This document shows, piece by piece, positions 53,766 to 62,365 of a stretch of 64,000 nt of DNA. The DNA lies in contig NZ_RWGU01000044.1 of assembly GCF_003944755.1 (NCBI RefSeq), positions 113,286 through 177,285 on the forward strand, given 5' to 3'. Within the stretch, counting starts at the first letter, position 1. Each line of letters opens with the position of its first letter. The translations under genes and the position numbers were made by a program. The DNA is from Rhodovulum robiginosum. Lineage in GTDB: Bacteria; Pseudomonadota; Alphaproteobacteria; Rhodobacterales; Rhodobacteraceae. Under the pieces are notes generated by a model, which was given only the letters and a program-made list of their open reading frames with translations, was not told the DNA's origin and ran no database searches.

Positions 53766-54523
53766 ACGCCTTCAGCTATGACACGGTGCTGAGCACCCGC
53801 GACGCCGAGGGCGTGCGGACCATCACGCTGAACCGCCCCGAGCGGCTGAACGCCATGAACCGCGCGCTGATCGACGACGTGGCCCGGGCCTTCGACGACG
53901 CCAACGCGGACCCCGAGACACGGGCGATCCTTTTCACCGGGGCCGGCACGGCGTTCTGCGCCGGCGACGACCGCAAGGCCCATGTCCACCCCGAGACCGA
54001 GGCCGAGGCGCGCGCGCTGGTCGAGGCGATCCAGGCGGCCACGCGGGCCATCGTGCTGGGGCCGAAACCCGTGGTGGGCGCGATCAACGGCTGGGCGGTC
54101 GGCGGCGGGTTCGAATGGGCGATCAATTGCGATTTCCCGCTCTGGGCCGAGAGCGCCAGGGGGTTTTTCCCCGAGGTGTCGCTGAACCTCTTCGTCACCG
54201 GCGCGGTCACCGCCTGCCTGCCCGCGCTGGTCGGGCTGGCCAAGGCGCGCGAGATGCTGTTTCTGGGCGAGCGCTACGGCGCGGCGGACCTGGCCGAGCT
54301 GGGGGTGGCGTGGAAGGTGGTGCCCGACGATCTGCTGATGGACGAGGCGGTGGCGACGGCGCGCAAGCTGGCCGCGCTGCCGACGCTGTCGGTCCGGGCG
54401 ATGAAGCGGGTGCTGAACGCCGCCGCCCTGCCCGACCTCGACCGCGCGCTGGCGCTGGAAACCGACGCGACGGTGGCGGGCTTTCTCGACCCCGAAACCA
54501 CGCGCCGGCTGAAGGCGTTCTGA
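53762..54523 (+). CDS. enoyl-CoA hydratase/isomerase family protein
   Basis: A 253-residue crotonase-fold protein: LNRPERLNAMNRALIDDV, GTAFCAGDDRKAHV (oxyanion hole 1), GPKPVVGAINGWAVGGGFEWAINCDFPLWAESARGFFPEV (oxyanion hole 2 and active-site region). A Glu is at the position before the FFPEVSLNL segment, in keeping with hydratase activity. It follows the CoA ligase, giving a short beta-oxidation-like sequence for the activated acid. Convergent with urtE, 4 bp apart. Confidence 0.9.
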   Translation: MNAFSYDTVLSTRDAEGVRTITLNRPERLNAMNRALIDDVARAFDDANADPETRAILFTGAGTAFCAGDDRKAHVHPETEAEARALVEAIQAATRAIVLGPKPVVGAINGWAVGGGFEWAINCDFPLWAESARGFFPEVSLNLFVTGAVTACLPALVGLAKAREMLFLGERYGAADLAELGVAWKVVPDDLLMDEAVATARKLAALPTLSVRAMKRVLNAAALPDLDRALALETDATVAGFLDPETTRRLKAF

Positions 54524-54527
54524 GCGC

Positions 54528-55223
54528 TCAGACGGACACGGCCTGCAACAGGCGTTCCTTCGGCAGTTCGGCCTTGGTGCCCGACACGGTGACCGCCCCG
54601 CGTTCCATCACGTAAAACCGGTCGGCCAGCCCGTAGGCGAATTCGAAATACTGCTCGACCAGCACGATCGCCATGCGCCCCTGGTCGCGCAGGTATTCGA
54701 TGACGCGGCCGATCTGCTGGATGATGTTGGGCTGGATGCCCTCTGTGGGCTCGTCCAGCAACAACAGCTTGGGCTGGGGGATCATCGCGCGCGCGATGGC
54801 AAGCTGCTGCTGCTGCCCGCCCGACAGATCGCCGCCGCGCCGGCCGGTCATGTCCTTGAGCACCGGGAACAGCTCGTAAATCTCGTCGGGGACGACCCGC
54901 TCGCCGCGCGGCAGGCAGGCATAACCCGTTTCCAGGTTCTCGCGCACGGTCAGCAGCGGAAAGATGTCGCGCCCCTGGGGCACGTAGCCGACGCCGCGCC
55001 GGGCCATGGCCTGGGCCGGCACTCGGCCCACCTTGGCGCCGTCCAGCTCGAGCGCGCCGCCCGAACGCAGATGGGTGCCCGAGATCGCCTTCAACAGGCT
55101 GGTCTTGCCCACGCCGTTGGTGCCCATCACGCAGGTCACCTGGCCCGCGCGGGCCTCGAGGTCGATCCCGTGCAGGATTTGCGAACCGCCGTAATGCAGC
55201 GTCAGGCCAGTGGTTTTCAGCAT
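54528..55223 (-). CDS. urtE: urea ABC transporter ATP-binding protein UrtE
   Basis: A 231-residue ATPase: LHYGGSQILHGIDLEARAGQVTCVMGTNGVGKTSLLKAISG start, signature LSGGQQQQLAIARAMIPQPKLLLLDEPTEGIQPNIIQQIG, which is characteristic of UrtE. Last gene of urtABCDE, 3 bp after urtD. Confidence 0.95.
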   Translation of the reverse strand: MLKTTGLTLHYGGSQILHGIDLEARAGQVTCVMGTNGVGKTSLLKAISGTHLRSGGALELDGAKVGRVPAQAMARRGVGYVPQGRDIFPLLTVRENLETGYACLPRGERVVPDEIYELFPVLKDMTGRRGGDLSGGQQQQLAIARAMIPQPKLLLLDEPTEGIQPNIIQQIGRVIEYLRDQGRMAIVLVEQYFEFAYGLADRFYVMERGAVTVSGTKAELPKERLLQAVSV

Positions 55224-55226
55224 CGC

Positions 55227-55967
55227 TCAGCGCCCCAGATAGACATCGATCACCTGCCGGTTCTGCGTGACGTGGTCGATGCTGCCCTCGGCCAGCACCG
55301 CGCCCTCGTGCAGGACCGTCACCTTGCAGCCCAGCCGGCGGACGAATTCCATGTCATGCTCGACCACCACCACGGCGCGGGTTTTCGCGGCCTCCTTCAA
55401 CAGGTCGGTGGTATGCTCGCGCTCGGCCAGCGTCATGCCCGCGGCGGGCTCGTCCACCAGCAGGAGCTTGGGCTCCTGCGCCAGCAGCATGCCGATTTCC
55501 AGCCATTGCTTCTGCCCGTGGCTCAGCTCGCCCGACTTGCGGTGCAGCTGGTCGGACAGCCCGATCTCTTCGGCCAGCTCGGCGACCCGCGCGCGGTCGG
55601 CGGCGGACTGGCGATAGAACAGGACGGACCAGGGCGCGCGGTTCTTTTTCAGCGCCATCATCAGGTTGTCGAAAACCGACTGGTCCTCGAACACCGTGGG
55701 GCGCTGGAACTTGCGGCCGACGCCCTCGCGCGCGATCTGGCTTTCGTTCATCTTCAACAGGGATTTGTTCATCCCGCCCCACAGCACGTGGCCCTCGTCG
55801 GGGCGGGTCTTGCCGGTGACGATGTCCATGAAGGTGGTCTTGCCCGCACCGTTGGGCCCGATGATCGCGCGCAGCTCGGCCGGGCCGATCTCGAAGGACA
55901 GGTTGTTGATCGCGTTGAACCCGTCGAAGCTGACCGAAACGCCCGAAACTTCCAGAAGCGAGGTCAT
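55227..55967 (-). CDS. urtD: urea ABC transporter ATP-binding protein UrtD
   Basis: A 246-residue ATPase: Walker A GPNGAGKTTFMDIVTGKTRPDEG, ARE-GVGRKFQRPTVFE loop, signature LSHGQKQWLEIGMLLAQEPKLLLVDEPAAGMT, typical of UrtD. Start 55967 overlaps the urtC stop by 4 bp. Confidence 0.95.
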   Translation of the reverse strand: MTSLLEVSGVSVSFDGFNAINNLSFEIGPAELRAIIGPNGAGKTTFMDIVTGKTRPDEGHVLWGGMNKSLLKMNESQIAREGVGRKFQRPTVFEDQSVFDNLMMALKKNRAPWSVLFYRQSAADRARVAELAEEIGLSDQLHRKSGELSHGQKQWLEIGMLLAQEPKLLLVDEPAAGMTLAEREHTTDLLKEAAKTRAVVVVEHDMEFVRRLGCKVTVLHEGAVLAEGSIDHVTQNRQVIDVYLGR

Positions 55968-57196
55968 TGCTCGGCCTCCCGTTCGCGGAACGACCCCTTG
56001 TCGGGGCCGAGATCGGCACCGTGGCGGTCGGGATGGCGGCGGCCCGCGACCAGGTCGAAGAGCCCGCCGATGCCCGAGGGCGCGAAGAGGGTGACGAGGA
56101 CGAAGCCCAGCCCGAGCAGCACCTGCCACCAGTCGACCCAGTCGACGGTGTAAAAGCCCAGCGGCAGGGCGGGCGCCTGGCCGCCGGTGAACCATGTCGA
56201 CAGAAGCGAGACGAGGGCCGCGCCGATCACCGCGCCGTAAAGCCGCCCGCGCCCGCCGATGGCGACCCAGACCGCGAGGTAGATCGAGGCGATGGGCGCA
56301 ACCTCGGCGGGGTTGATGATACCCGCCTGCGGGTAATAGAGCGCCCCCGCGACGCCCGCGATCACCGCGGTCAGCGTGAAGACGAAGAGCTTGTACCCCT
56401 CGACCGAGTATCCCAGGAACCGCACCCGTGCCTCGTCGTCGCGGATGCCGCGGATCACCGAGCCGAACTTGCCCGACACCATGAAGGCGGCCAGCAGGTA
56501 TCCCGCCGCCAGCGCCGCGGCCGAGGCCCAGAAAAACCGGATCGAGATGATCGATTGCGGAATGTCGCCCGCGCCGGGAATGTTCTGCAGCCCCGACAGG
56601 CCGTTATTGCCCCTCAGCCCGCTGTCGTTCTGGAACAGGTAGAGCGCCAGCGCCAGCGTCATCGCCTGGGTCAGGATCGACAGGTAGACGCCGGTGACGC
56701 GGCTGCGGAAGGCCAGCCAGCCGAAGACCAGCGCCAGCGCGCCCGGCACCAGCACCACCAGCGCGAGCTGGATCGGCAGGGAATGGGCGAAGGCCCAAAC
56801 CGCCGGAAACTCGCTGCCGCCCACGACGCCGAAGATCTGCGTGGCGATGGCATCGCGGATCTCGTCCGGGGTCGGCGGGATCTCGGCCTGGGCGAGCGAC
56901 TCGGCCACGATCAGCTCGGTCCGGGCATACATCAGCCACATGCCGATCATGTAGCCGCCGAGCCCGAAGAACGCGAAATGGCCGAGCGACAGGATGCCGG
57001 TGTAGCCCCAGACGAGATCCATCGCGATGGCGACGAGGCACAGGCAGAGCGTCTTGCCCAGGGTCTTGACGAAGCTCGTGGAGATCGCGCCGGTGCCGTG
57101 CGCCTCGCCCAGGAGCGTCACCGCGAGCGTGAAAAGCGCAAGCAGCGTCAGGAAGATCAGCACCGACGGGTTCTTGGCAAAGAAGCTGTCCCTCAT
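55964..57196 (-). CDS. urtC: urea ABC transporter permease UrtC
   Basis: A 410-residue LivM-type permease with a UrtC-specific loop of about 50 residues after the first membrane group (around PPTPDEIRDAIATQIFG). Core motifs are VWGYTGILSLGHFAFFGLGGYMIG and RDDEARVRFLGYSVEGYKL. Start 57196 gives MRDSFFAKNPSVLIFL, the family start. About 75 bp separate it from urtB, with a copy of the intergenic repeat between. Confidence 0.94.
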   Translation of the reverse strand: MRDSFFAKNPSVLIFLTLLALFTLAVTLLGEAHGTGAISTSFVKTLGKTLCLCLVAIAMDLVWGYTGILSLGHFAFFGLGGYMIGMWLMYARTELIVAESLAQAEIPPTPDEIRDAIATQIFGVVGGSEFPAVWAFAHSLPIQLALVVLVPGALALVFGWLAFRSRVTGVYLSILTQAMTLALALYLFQNDSGLRGNNGLSGLQNIPGAGDIPQSIISIRFFWASAAALAAGYLLAAFMVSGKFGSVIRGIRDDEARVRFLGYSVEGYKLFVFTLTAVIAGVAGALYYPQAGIINPAEVAPIASIYLAVWVAIGGRGRLYGAVIGAALVSLLSTWFTGGQAPALPLGFYTVDWVDWWQVLLGLGFVLVTLFAPSGIGGLFDLVAGRRHPDRHGADLGPDKGSFREREAEQ

Positions 57197-57238
57197 GCAC
57201 GGCCCCCGGCGCTGCGCCCGGTCGGGGGGGCGGATTGT

Positions 57239-57263
57239 GGGTATTTGGACCAAGAAGAAGCAG
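57239..57263 (-). repeat. intergenic repeat copy between urtB and urtC
   Basis: GGGTATTTGGACCAAGAAG plus AAGCAGG follows the urtB stop (minus strand) inside the urt operon. If it ends transcription even partly, it would lower urtCDE relative to urtAB. Confidence 0.6.
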
Positions 57264-57272
57264 GCATGCGGC

Positions 57273-59228
57273 TTAATCCCCCGCGGCGCGGCCCCTCAGG
57301 GCGATGATGCCCCGCGGGCGGAACTGGATGAAGAGGATGATGAAGAGGATCATGTAGGTCTGGGCGGCGAGCGTGTTGGACGGGTTCAGCCATTCGATGC
57401 CCTTTTGCAGCGAGCCGATCAGCGTGGCGCCCAGAAGCGTGCCCCAGATATTGCCCACGCCGCCGACGACCACGGTCATGAAGCTTTGCACGATATAGTC
57501 CTGGCCCAGCTCGGAGGTGACCTTGGCGTAAAGGCCGATGGCGACGCCGGCGACACCGGCGATGCCCGAGCCGAGGCCGAAGGTCAGCATGTTGATGCGG
57601 TCGGGATTGATCCCCATCGAGGCGGCCATGCGCGGGTTTTGCGTCACCGCGCGCACCTCGAGCCCCAGCCGCGTGCGGCGCATGATGAACAGGAAGAGCG
57701 CGAGGAAGGCCAGCGCGAGCACGAAGATCGCGATGCGGATATAGCTGATCGAGACCACGTCGTTGAAGACCAGCGCCCCGTCCAGCCAGTCGGGCGAGGT
57801 CAGCGGGCGCGCCTGGGTGCCGAAGATGTTCTTGGCCAGCTGCTGCAGCGCGATGGAGATGCCGAAGGTCGCCAGCAGCGTTTCCAGCGGGCGGTTGTAG
57901 AGCCAGCGGATCACCAGGCGTTCCATCGCCACGCCGGCGGCGAAGGTGAGCACGAAGGCCAGCGGCAGCGCGATCAGGATCGAGGCGGTGTAATTGGGCA
58001 CGACCTGCTGGACCACGTAGCCGGTATAGGCGCCCATCATGATGAATTCGCCATGCGCCATGTTGATCACGCCCATCACGCCGAAGGTGATGGCAAGCCC
58101 GATCGCGGCGAGAAAGTAGATCGAGGCGAGCGAGAGCGCGTCGAGCGCGAGGTCGGCGCCCTGGTTGAGCCCCACCTTGAAGGCGATGGCACCGAGCGCG
58201 GCATTTGCGGCCTCGGTCACGGCCGGGTCGGTCTCGGCGTAGCGTTCGTAGAAGACATGCGAGCTGAGCGCCTGGGCGACCTCGGCCTCGGTGGCCGCGG
58301 CGGGCACGGTGCCGGCGTCGGCCAGGGCGGAATAGGCGCGGTCGCGCGCGGCCACGGTATCGAGCCGGTCCACCGGCACGCCGCCGACGCGGCCGTTCTC
58401 GATATGGGCGGCGAGCGCGGCGCGCTGGTCGTCGAGGCTGAGGCGCGGCGGCGCGAGGCCGGCATCGACCAGCAGCGCGTAGGCCTCGACCTCGGACAGC
58501 GCGTCGCTGCCGGGCCGCAGCAGGCGGGCGATGTTCTCGTCCTCGGGCGGCGCGTCGGTGACGGCGGCGCGGGTGGTGGCCACCAGCGGGTTGAGCGCGG
58601 CGCGGGCATCGACGCCCAGGTCGCCCTTGAAGCTTTGGATCGCGGCGATGCGCGCGGCCGGGTCGGGGTCGTAGGCGATCGTCAAGATCCGTTCCAGCCG
58701 GGCCTTGCGCGCCTTGAGCCCGGGGTCGGTCTCGTCCGCGATGCTGCCGCGCAGCGCGTCGAGATGGCTGGCCTCGGCATCGCGCGAGATCGCGTCCAGC
58801 GCGTCGGCGCGCTTGGCGGGGTCGGGGTCCATCAGCTGGAACCGCACCAGCGCGGCGCCGATCATGCCGCGGATCCCGCTATTGGGCTTGAGCTGGTCGA
58901 GATCGTCCTCGTCGTAGCTGCCCACCGGCGCGCCGGTGGCGATGTCGATCAGGCGGTAGGTATCGGACCCGATGTCCTCGGCAAAGAAGAACAGCCCGTC
59001 CGCCTCGCGCTGCCACAGCTCCTTGGCCTGCCATTTTTCCAGCACGGCCTGCGCCTGTGGAAGGCCGCTGTCGCTGATCGCGTCGATGGCCGGTCCGATG
59101 GTTCTGCGCGAGCTTTCCTCGAGAAGGTCCCGGTTTTCCTGCAGAACCTGCTGGATCGGGTTGTCCTGAGCGGCAGCGGGGCCGGCGATCAGCAAGAACA
59201 GGTAAACGGACGCAAGGAGGATGCGCAT
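57273..59228 (-). CDS. urtB: urea ABC transporter permease UrtB
   Basis: A 651-residue LivH-type permease fused to a long N-terminal extracytoplasmic domain: signal peptide (about 1-21), then about 320 residues with repeated helical units (such as RADALDAISRDAEASHLDALRGSIADETDPGLKARKARLERIL-like segments that resemble HEAT-type repeats), then the permease with MGVINMAHGEFIMMGAYTGY and RAVTQNPRMAASMGINPDRINMLTFGLGSGIAG. Such an N-terminal domain is known in UrtB, but this protein is at the long end. Confidence 0.93.
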   Translation of the reverse strand: MRILLASVYLFLLIAGPAAAQDNPIQQVLQENRDLLEESSRRTIGPAIDAISDSGLPQAQAVLEKWQAKELWQREADGLFFFAEDIGSDTYRLIDIATGAPVGSYDEDDLDQLKPNSGIRGMIGAALVRFQLMDPDPAKRADALDAISRDAEASHLDALRGSIADETDPGLKARKARLERILTIAYDPDPAARIAAIQSFKGDLGVDARAALNPLVATTRAAVTDAPPEDENIARLLRPGSDALSEVEAYALLVDAGLAPPRLSLDDQRAALAAHIENGRVGGVPVDRLDTVAARDRAYSALADAGTVPAAATEAEVAQALSSHVFYERYAETDPAVTEAANAALGAIAFKVGLNQGADLALDALSLASIYFLAAIGLAITFGVMGVINMAHGEFIMMGAYTGYVVQQVVPNYTASILIALPLAFVLTFAAGVAMERLVIRWLYNRPLETLLATFGISIALQQLAKNIFGTQARPLTSPDWLDGALVFNDVVSISYIRIAIFVLALAFLALFLFIMRRTRLGLEVRAVTQNPRMAASMGINPDRINMLTFGLGSGIAGVAGVAIGLYAKVTSELGQDYIVQSFMTVVVGGVGNIWGTLLGATLIGSLQKGIEWLNPSNTLAAQTYMILFIILFIQFRPRGIIALRGRAAGD

Positions 59229-59305
59229 GGGCGGAGACTGCCTGTATCGTTGGAATGAGGGGGCGGGACGGCCCGCCCCCCGTTTGGCCCGGTCGGGCTG
59301 GCCGA

Positions 59306-60583
59306 TCAGTAGTTCGACTTGATCTGCACGCAGCTTTCGGTCTCGGTGTTGTACATGCCGCAGCCGAGGTCCTTCCAGTCGGAGACCAGCACCGCCGAGT
59401 CCGGCAGGTAGTCGGTCCAGGCGTCGCCCGGCACTTCTTCGGTCTCGCTGATGATGTCGAACTGGCCATCATCCTGGATCTCGCCGATCAGCACCGGCTT
59501 GGCCAGGTGATGGTTGGTGCCCATCACCGCGGTACCGCCGGTGAGGTTGGGGAATTCCTGGCCCCACATCGCCTCGCGCACGGCATCGACATCGGTGGTG
59601 CCGGCGGCCTCGACCGCGTTCACCCACATGTTGAAGCCGACGTAATGGGCCTCCATCGGGTCGTTGGTGACCCGCTCTTCGCCCATGCGCTCTTTCCACT
59701 TGGCGACGAATTCCTCGTTGGCGTCGGATTCGGCGGACTGGAAGTAATTCCACGCGGCGAGGTGGCCGACGAGGTTGGTGGTGTCGAGGCCCGAGAGCTC
59801 TTCCTCGCCGACCGAGAAGGCGACGACGGGGATGTCGTCGGCCGAGACGCCGGCGGCGGCGAGTTCCTTGTAGAAGCCGATATTGGCGTCGCCGTTGATC
59901 GTCGAGATCACGCCGACCTTCTTGCCGTCGGCGCCCAGCGCGACCACGTCGGACACGATCTTGGACCAGTCCGAATGGCCGAAGGGGGTATAGTTGACGA
60001 AGATGTCCTCTTCGGCGATGCCCTTCTGCTGAAGATAGCTTTCAAGGATGTTGTTGGTCGTGCGCGGGTACACGTAGTCGGTGCCGAGCAGGGCGAATTT
60101 CTCGACCCCCAGCTCTTCGAGGAAGTAATCGGTGGCCGGGATCGCCTGCTGGTTGGGCGCCGCACCGGTATAGAACACGTTTTTCGAGCTTTCCTCGCCC
60201 TCGTACTGGACGGGGTAGAACAGCAGGCCGTTGAGTTCCTCGATCACCGGCAGCACCGATTTGCGGGAAACGGACGTCCAGCAGCCAAAGATCACGTCCA
60301 CGTCCTGCACCGTCAGCAGCTCGCGCGCCTTTTCGGCAAAGAGCGGCCAGTCGGAGGCCGGGTCGACCACCACGGCCTCGAGCTGCATGCCGAGAAGGCC
60401 GCCCTTGGCGTTCTGGTCTTCGACCAGCATCTCGACGGTATCCTTCAGCGTCGTCTCGGAAATCGCCATCGTGCCGGAGAGCGAGTGCAGCACGCCCACC
60501 TTGATCGTGTCTTGCGCGAAGGCCGGCGCGGCAAGCGCGCCCATCGCCAAGGCACTGGTAATGATTTTCTTCACACTGTTCAT
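59306..60583 (-). CDS. urtA: urea ABC transporter substrate-binding protein UrtA
   Basis: A 425-residue periplasmic binding protein with a signal peptide (about 1-23, ending APAFAQ). UrtA features: DTIKVGVLHSLSGTMAISETTLKDTVEMLVEDQNAKGGLLG-like start, DVIFGCWTSVSRKSVLPVIEELNGLLFYPVQYEGEESS, YVYPRTTNNILESYLQQKGI. It binds urea and hands it to UrtBC. First gene of the operon, after GGGAGA; urtB follows 77 bp later. Urease genes are not in the window. Confidence 0.95.
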   Translation of the reverse strand: MNSVKKIITSALAMGALAAPAFAQDTIKVGVLHSLSGTMAISETTLKDTVEMLVEDQNAKGGLLGMQLEAVVVDPASDWPLFAEKARELLTVQDVDVIFGCWTSVSRKSVLPVIEELNGLLFYPVQYEGEESSKNVFYTGAAPNQQAIPATDYFLEELGVEKFALLGTDYVYPRTTNNILESYLQQKGIAEEDIFVNYTPFGHSDWSKIVSDVVALGADGKKVGVISTINGDANIGFYKELAAAGVSADDIPVVAFSVGEEELSGLDTTNLVGHLAAWNYFQSAESDANEEFVAKWKERMGEERVTNDPMEAHYVGFNMWVNAVEAAGTTDVDAVREAMWGQEFPNLTGGTAVMGTNHHLAKPVLIGEIQDDGQFDIISETEEVPGDAWTDYLPDSAVLVSDWKDLGCGMYNTETESCVQIKSNY

Positions 60584-61006
60584 GAACGTCTCCCATGCGC
60601 GGCCTGCCATCGGTCGGGCACCGGTACGAAACCCCGGCCCCGGCCAGTGTGGCCGCTGTGATTTTTCCCCGCGCGGCAGCCTAATCATTGCGGTCACAGC
60701 CATCGCGCACCCATCGAACGTCCCCGCCGGTCTGGGCAGCGCCAGAGTTTCCTGCGCGGAAACAAGAGGCAAACATCTGCATGGGTCATGGCGCGAATTC
60801 TGCCGGAAAGGTTGCAGGTGCCCGTTTTTTGGCCGAACCTGCGGCGGTTCGCCGCATTGAGCGGCGCAAAGAAAGGCGGCGTCTCGAAGCCCTGTCAAGT
60901 TTTGCGCAAAGCGGAATCGTCGGACCTGACGGCCCCTGCCCGCGGCGTCCGGCTTGGCCTGCCGCGGGAATCGTGGAATGATCCTTCTATCGCGAAGGAA
61001 CAGCTC
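60584..61006. other. 423-bp divergent intergenic region (urt promoter side and type VI cargo side)
   Basis: No coding frame is convincing. It must hold the urtA promoter (minus) and that of the DUF6484 gene (plus). Seen are an inverted repeat GTTTCC-TGCGC-GGAAAC (60747-60763) and a perfect 7-bp hairpin TGCGGCG-GTT-CGCCGCA (60840-60856). I looked for a sigma-54 promoter (TGGCAC-N5-TTGC) and an NtrC pair and found no clear match. Confidence 0.5.
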
Positions 61007-61429
61007 ATGACGCAAACCGACCAGATCGACGGCGTCGTCCTCGGGGTCTTCCTCGGGTTCGAGGCCGGCGCGCCGCTGGTGGTGTTCCCGGGAAACCCCC
61101 GCGATCACGCGATACCGGCCCGGTCGCTGACCGCGCTGGACGCCGATGACACCGGCGCCGAGGTGGCGCTCTTGTTCGAGGACGGCCGGCGCGACCGGCC
61201 GCTGATCGTCGGAAAGCTGGTCGAACCGGCCCGACGGGACACCGCGCCGGTGGTGATCAGCGACGGCGAGACCGTCAAGGTCACGGCCGGCGAGCGGCTG
61301 GAGCTGCGCGTCGGCAAGGCGTCGCTGGTGATGCTCAAGGACGGGCGCATCACGCTGCGCGGCACCTACCTGACCTCTCACGCCTCGGCGACCAACCGCA
61401 TCCGCGGCGGGTCGGTCAACCTCAACTGA
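61007..61429 (+). CDS. DUF6484-type protein of a type VI secretion cargo module
   Basis: A 140-residue protein with the pattern IDGVVLGVFLGFEAGAPLVVFPGNPRDHAIPARSL, then LLFEDGRRDRPLIVGKLV and a gp5/VgrG-like beta stretch VTAGERLELRVGKASLVMLKDGRITLRGTYLTSHASATNRIRGGSVNLN. The repeated beta ending is like the tip of VgrG or tail-spike proteins. Such small proteins occur in T6SS effector loci and may be adaptors. RBS AAGGA lies 8 bp before the ATG. It overlaps the next start by 1 bp (TGATG). Confidence 0.72.
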   Translation: MTQTDQIDGVVLGVFLGFEAGAPLVVFPGNPRDHAIPARSLTALDADDTGAEVALLFEDGRRDRPLIVGKLVEPARRDTAPVVISDGETVKVTAGERLELRVGKASLVMLKDGRITLRGTYLTSHASATNRIRGGSVNLN

Positions 61430-61794
61430 TGGACCGCCCGGTGCTGGAGCATATCGTGCGCCAGCATGCCGAGCAGGCGGCGTTTCTGTGGACGGTCTAC
61501 GACCGCCACCTGCGCCACCCCGACGAGAACGAGGAAATGGACGAAGAGCGCCTGGCCCGCCTCGTCGAGCGGCTGGAGGCGCATCTCGACGGGCTGCGCG
61601 TGGCCGGGCGCGAGGGGCTGAAGATCGCCGAGGCGCTTTATGCCGAATACCCCGAGGCGGGCGAGATGTTCGTGGTGCGGATGTTGCAGCCCGGCGCCGA
61701 GGGGTTGCAGATCGGCGATCTCGACCTTGCCAAGGTGCGGGCCTATCTTGAGGCCACCTGCCCCGGCACCGGGGAGTCAGCCGCCGGCGGCTAG
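61429..61794 (+). CDS. truncated TIGR02270-like protein (N-terminal part only)
   Basis: A 121-residue protein beginning VLEHIVRQHAEQAAFLW, followed by ARLVERLEAHLDGLRVAGREGLKIAEALYAEYPEAGEMFVVRML, which matches the N-terminal region of TIGR02270 proteins (usually about 400 residues with HEAT-like repeats, found in T6SS loci). Here it stops after about one third, and its 3' end overlaps the convergent ankyrin gene by 18 bp. I infer loss of the remaining two thirds by rearrangement; the stub may or may not still function. Confidence 0.6.
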   Translation: MDRPVLEHIVRQHAEQAAFLWTVYDRHLRHPDENEEMDEERLARLVERLEAHLDGLRVAGREGLKIAEALYAEYPEAGEMFVVRMLQPGAEGLQIGDLDLAKVRAYLEATCPGTGESAAGG

Positions 61795-62355
61795 GCCCGC
61801 ACGGATCGCCGGCCGGTCGAGCGTGTCGAGATAGTCGTAGCCCGACAGCCCCGCCGCGGTGCGCGCGTCCAGCCGCAGCCCGGCCTGTTGCAGCAGGCGC
61901 ACGACGGGCCAGGCATCGGTGTCGGCGATGATCGCCCAGTGCAGCGCGGTGCGTCCCTCCTCGTCGGTCGCGCGCGGGTCGGCGCCGGCCTTCAGCAGCC
62001 GCGCGACGACCTCGGCACGGCCTTCTTGCGCCGCGTCCATCAGCGGCGTCTTGCCGAAATCGCAACGCACATCCAGCGCCGCGCCGGCCTCGATCAGGGC
62101 AAAGACCACCGGGTCGGGGGCGGCAAAGGCGGCGATGTGCAGCGCCGTCTCGCCCGCATCGTCGCGCGGGTCGGTCGCGGCGCCGGCGGCCAGCAGCACC
62201 TGCACCGCGCGCAAATCGCCAATCGCGCAGGCGGCCATCAGCGCGGTCTCGCCGGTCTCGACCATCACCGCGTCGGCCCGCGCCGGGTCGGCGTCGAGCA
62301 TCGCGCCAAGCGCCGCGTGATCGCCGTCGTAGATCGCATCGAACAGCTCGTTCAT
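61777..62355 (-). CDS. ankyrin repeat protein, possible immunity protein
   Basis: A 192-residue soluble protein made of about five ankyrin repeats: ETALMAACAIGDLRAVQVLLAAGAA, ETALHIAAFAAPDPVVFALIEAGAALDVR, KTPLMDAAQEGRAEVVARLLKAGADPRA, RTALHWAIIADTDAWPVVRLLQQAGL. No signal peptide. It starts 10 bp after the stop of the PAAR-like effector gene, on the same strand, the position normally taken by an immunity gene. Ankyrin proteins do serve as immunity or chaperone partners of some T6SS cargo, so this is a reasonable but unproven reading. Confidence 0.75.
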   Translation of the reverse strand: MNELFDAIYDGDHAALGAMLDADPARADAVMVETGETALMAACAIGDLRAVQVLLAAGAATDPRDDAGETALHIAAFAAPDPVVFALIEAGAALDVRCDFGKTPLMDAAQEGRAEVVARLLKAGADPRATDEEGRTALHWAIIADTDAWPVVRLLQQAGLRLDARTAAGLSGYDYLDTLDRPAIRAGLAAGG

Positions 62356-62365
62356 CGCCCGGTTC

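Noticed and set aside
60584..61006. Sigma-54/NtrC promoter of urtA
   Set aside because: Searched on the minus strand for TGGCAC-N5-TTGC and for a TGC-N11-GCA pair; only partial matches with several mismatches were found.
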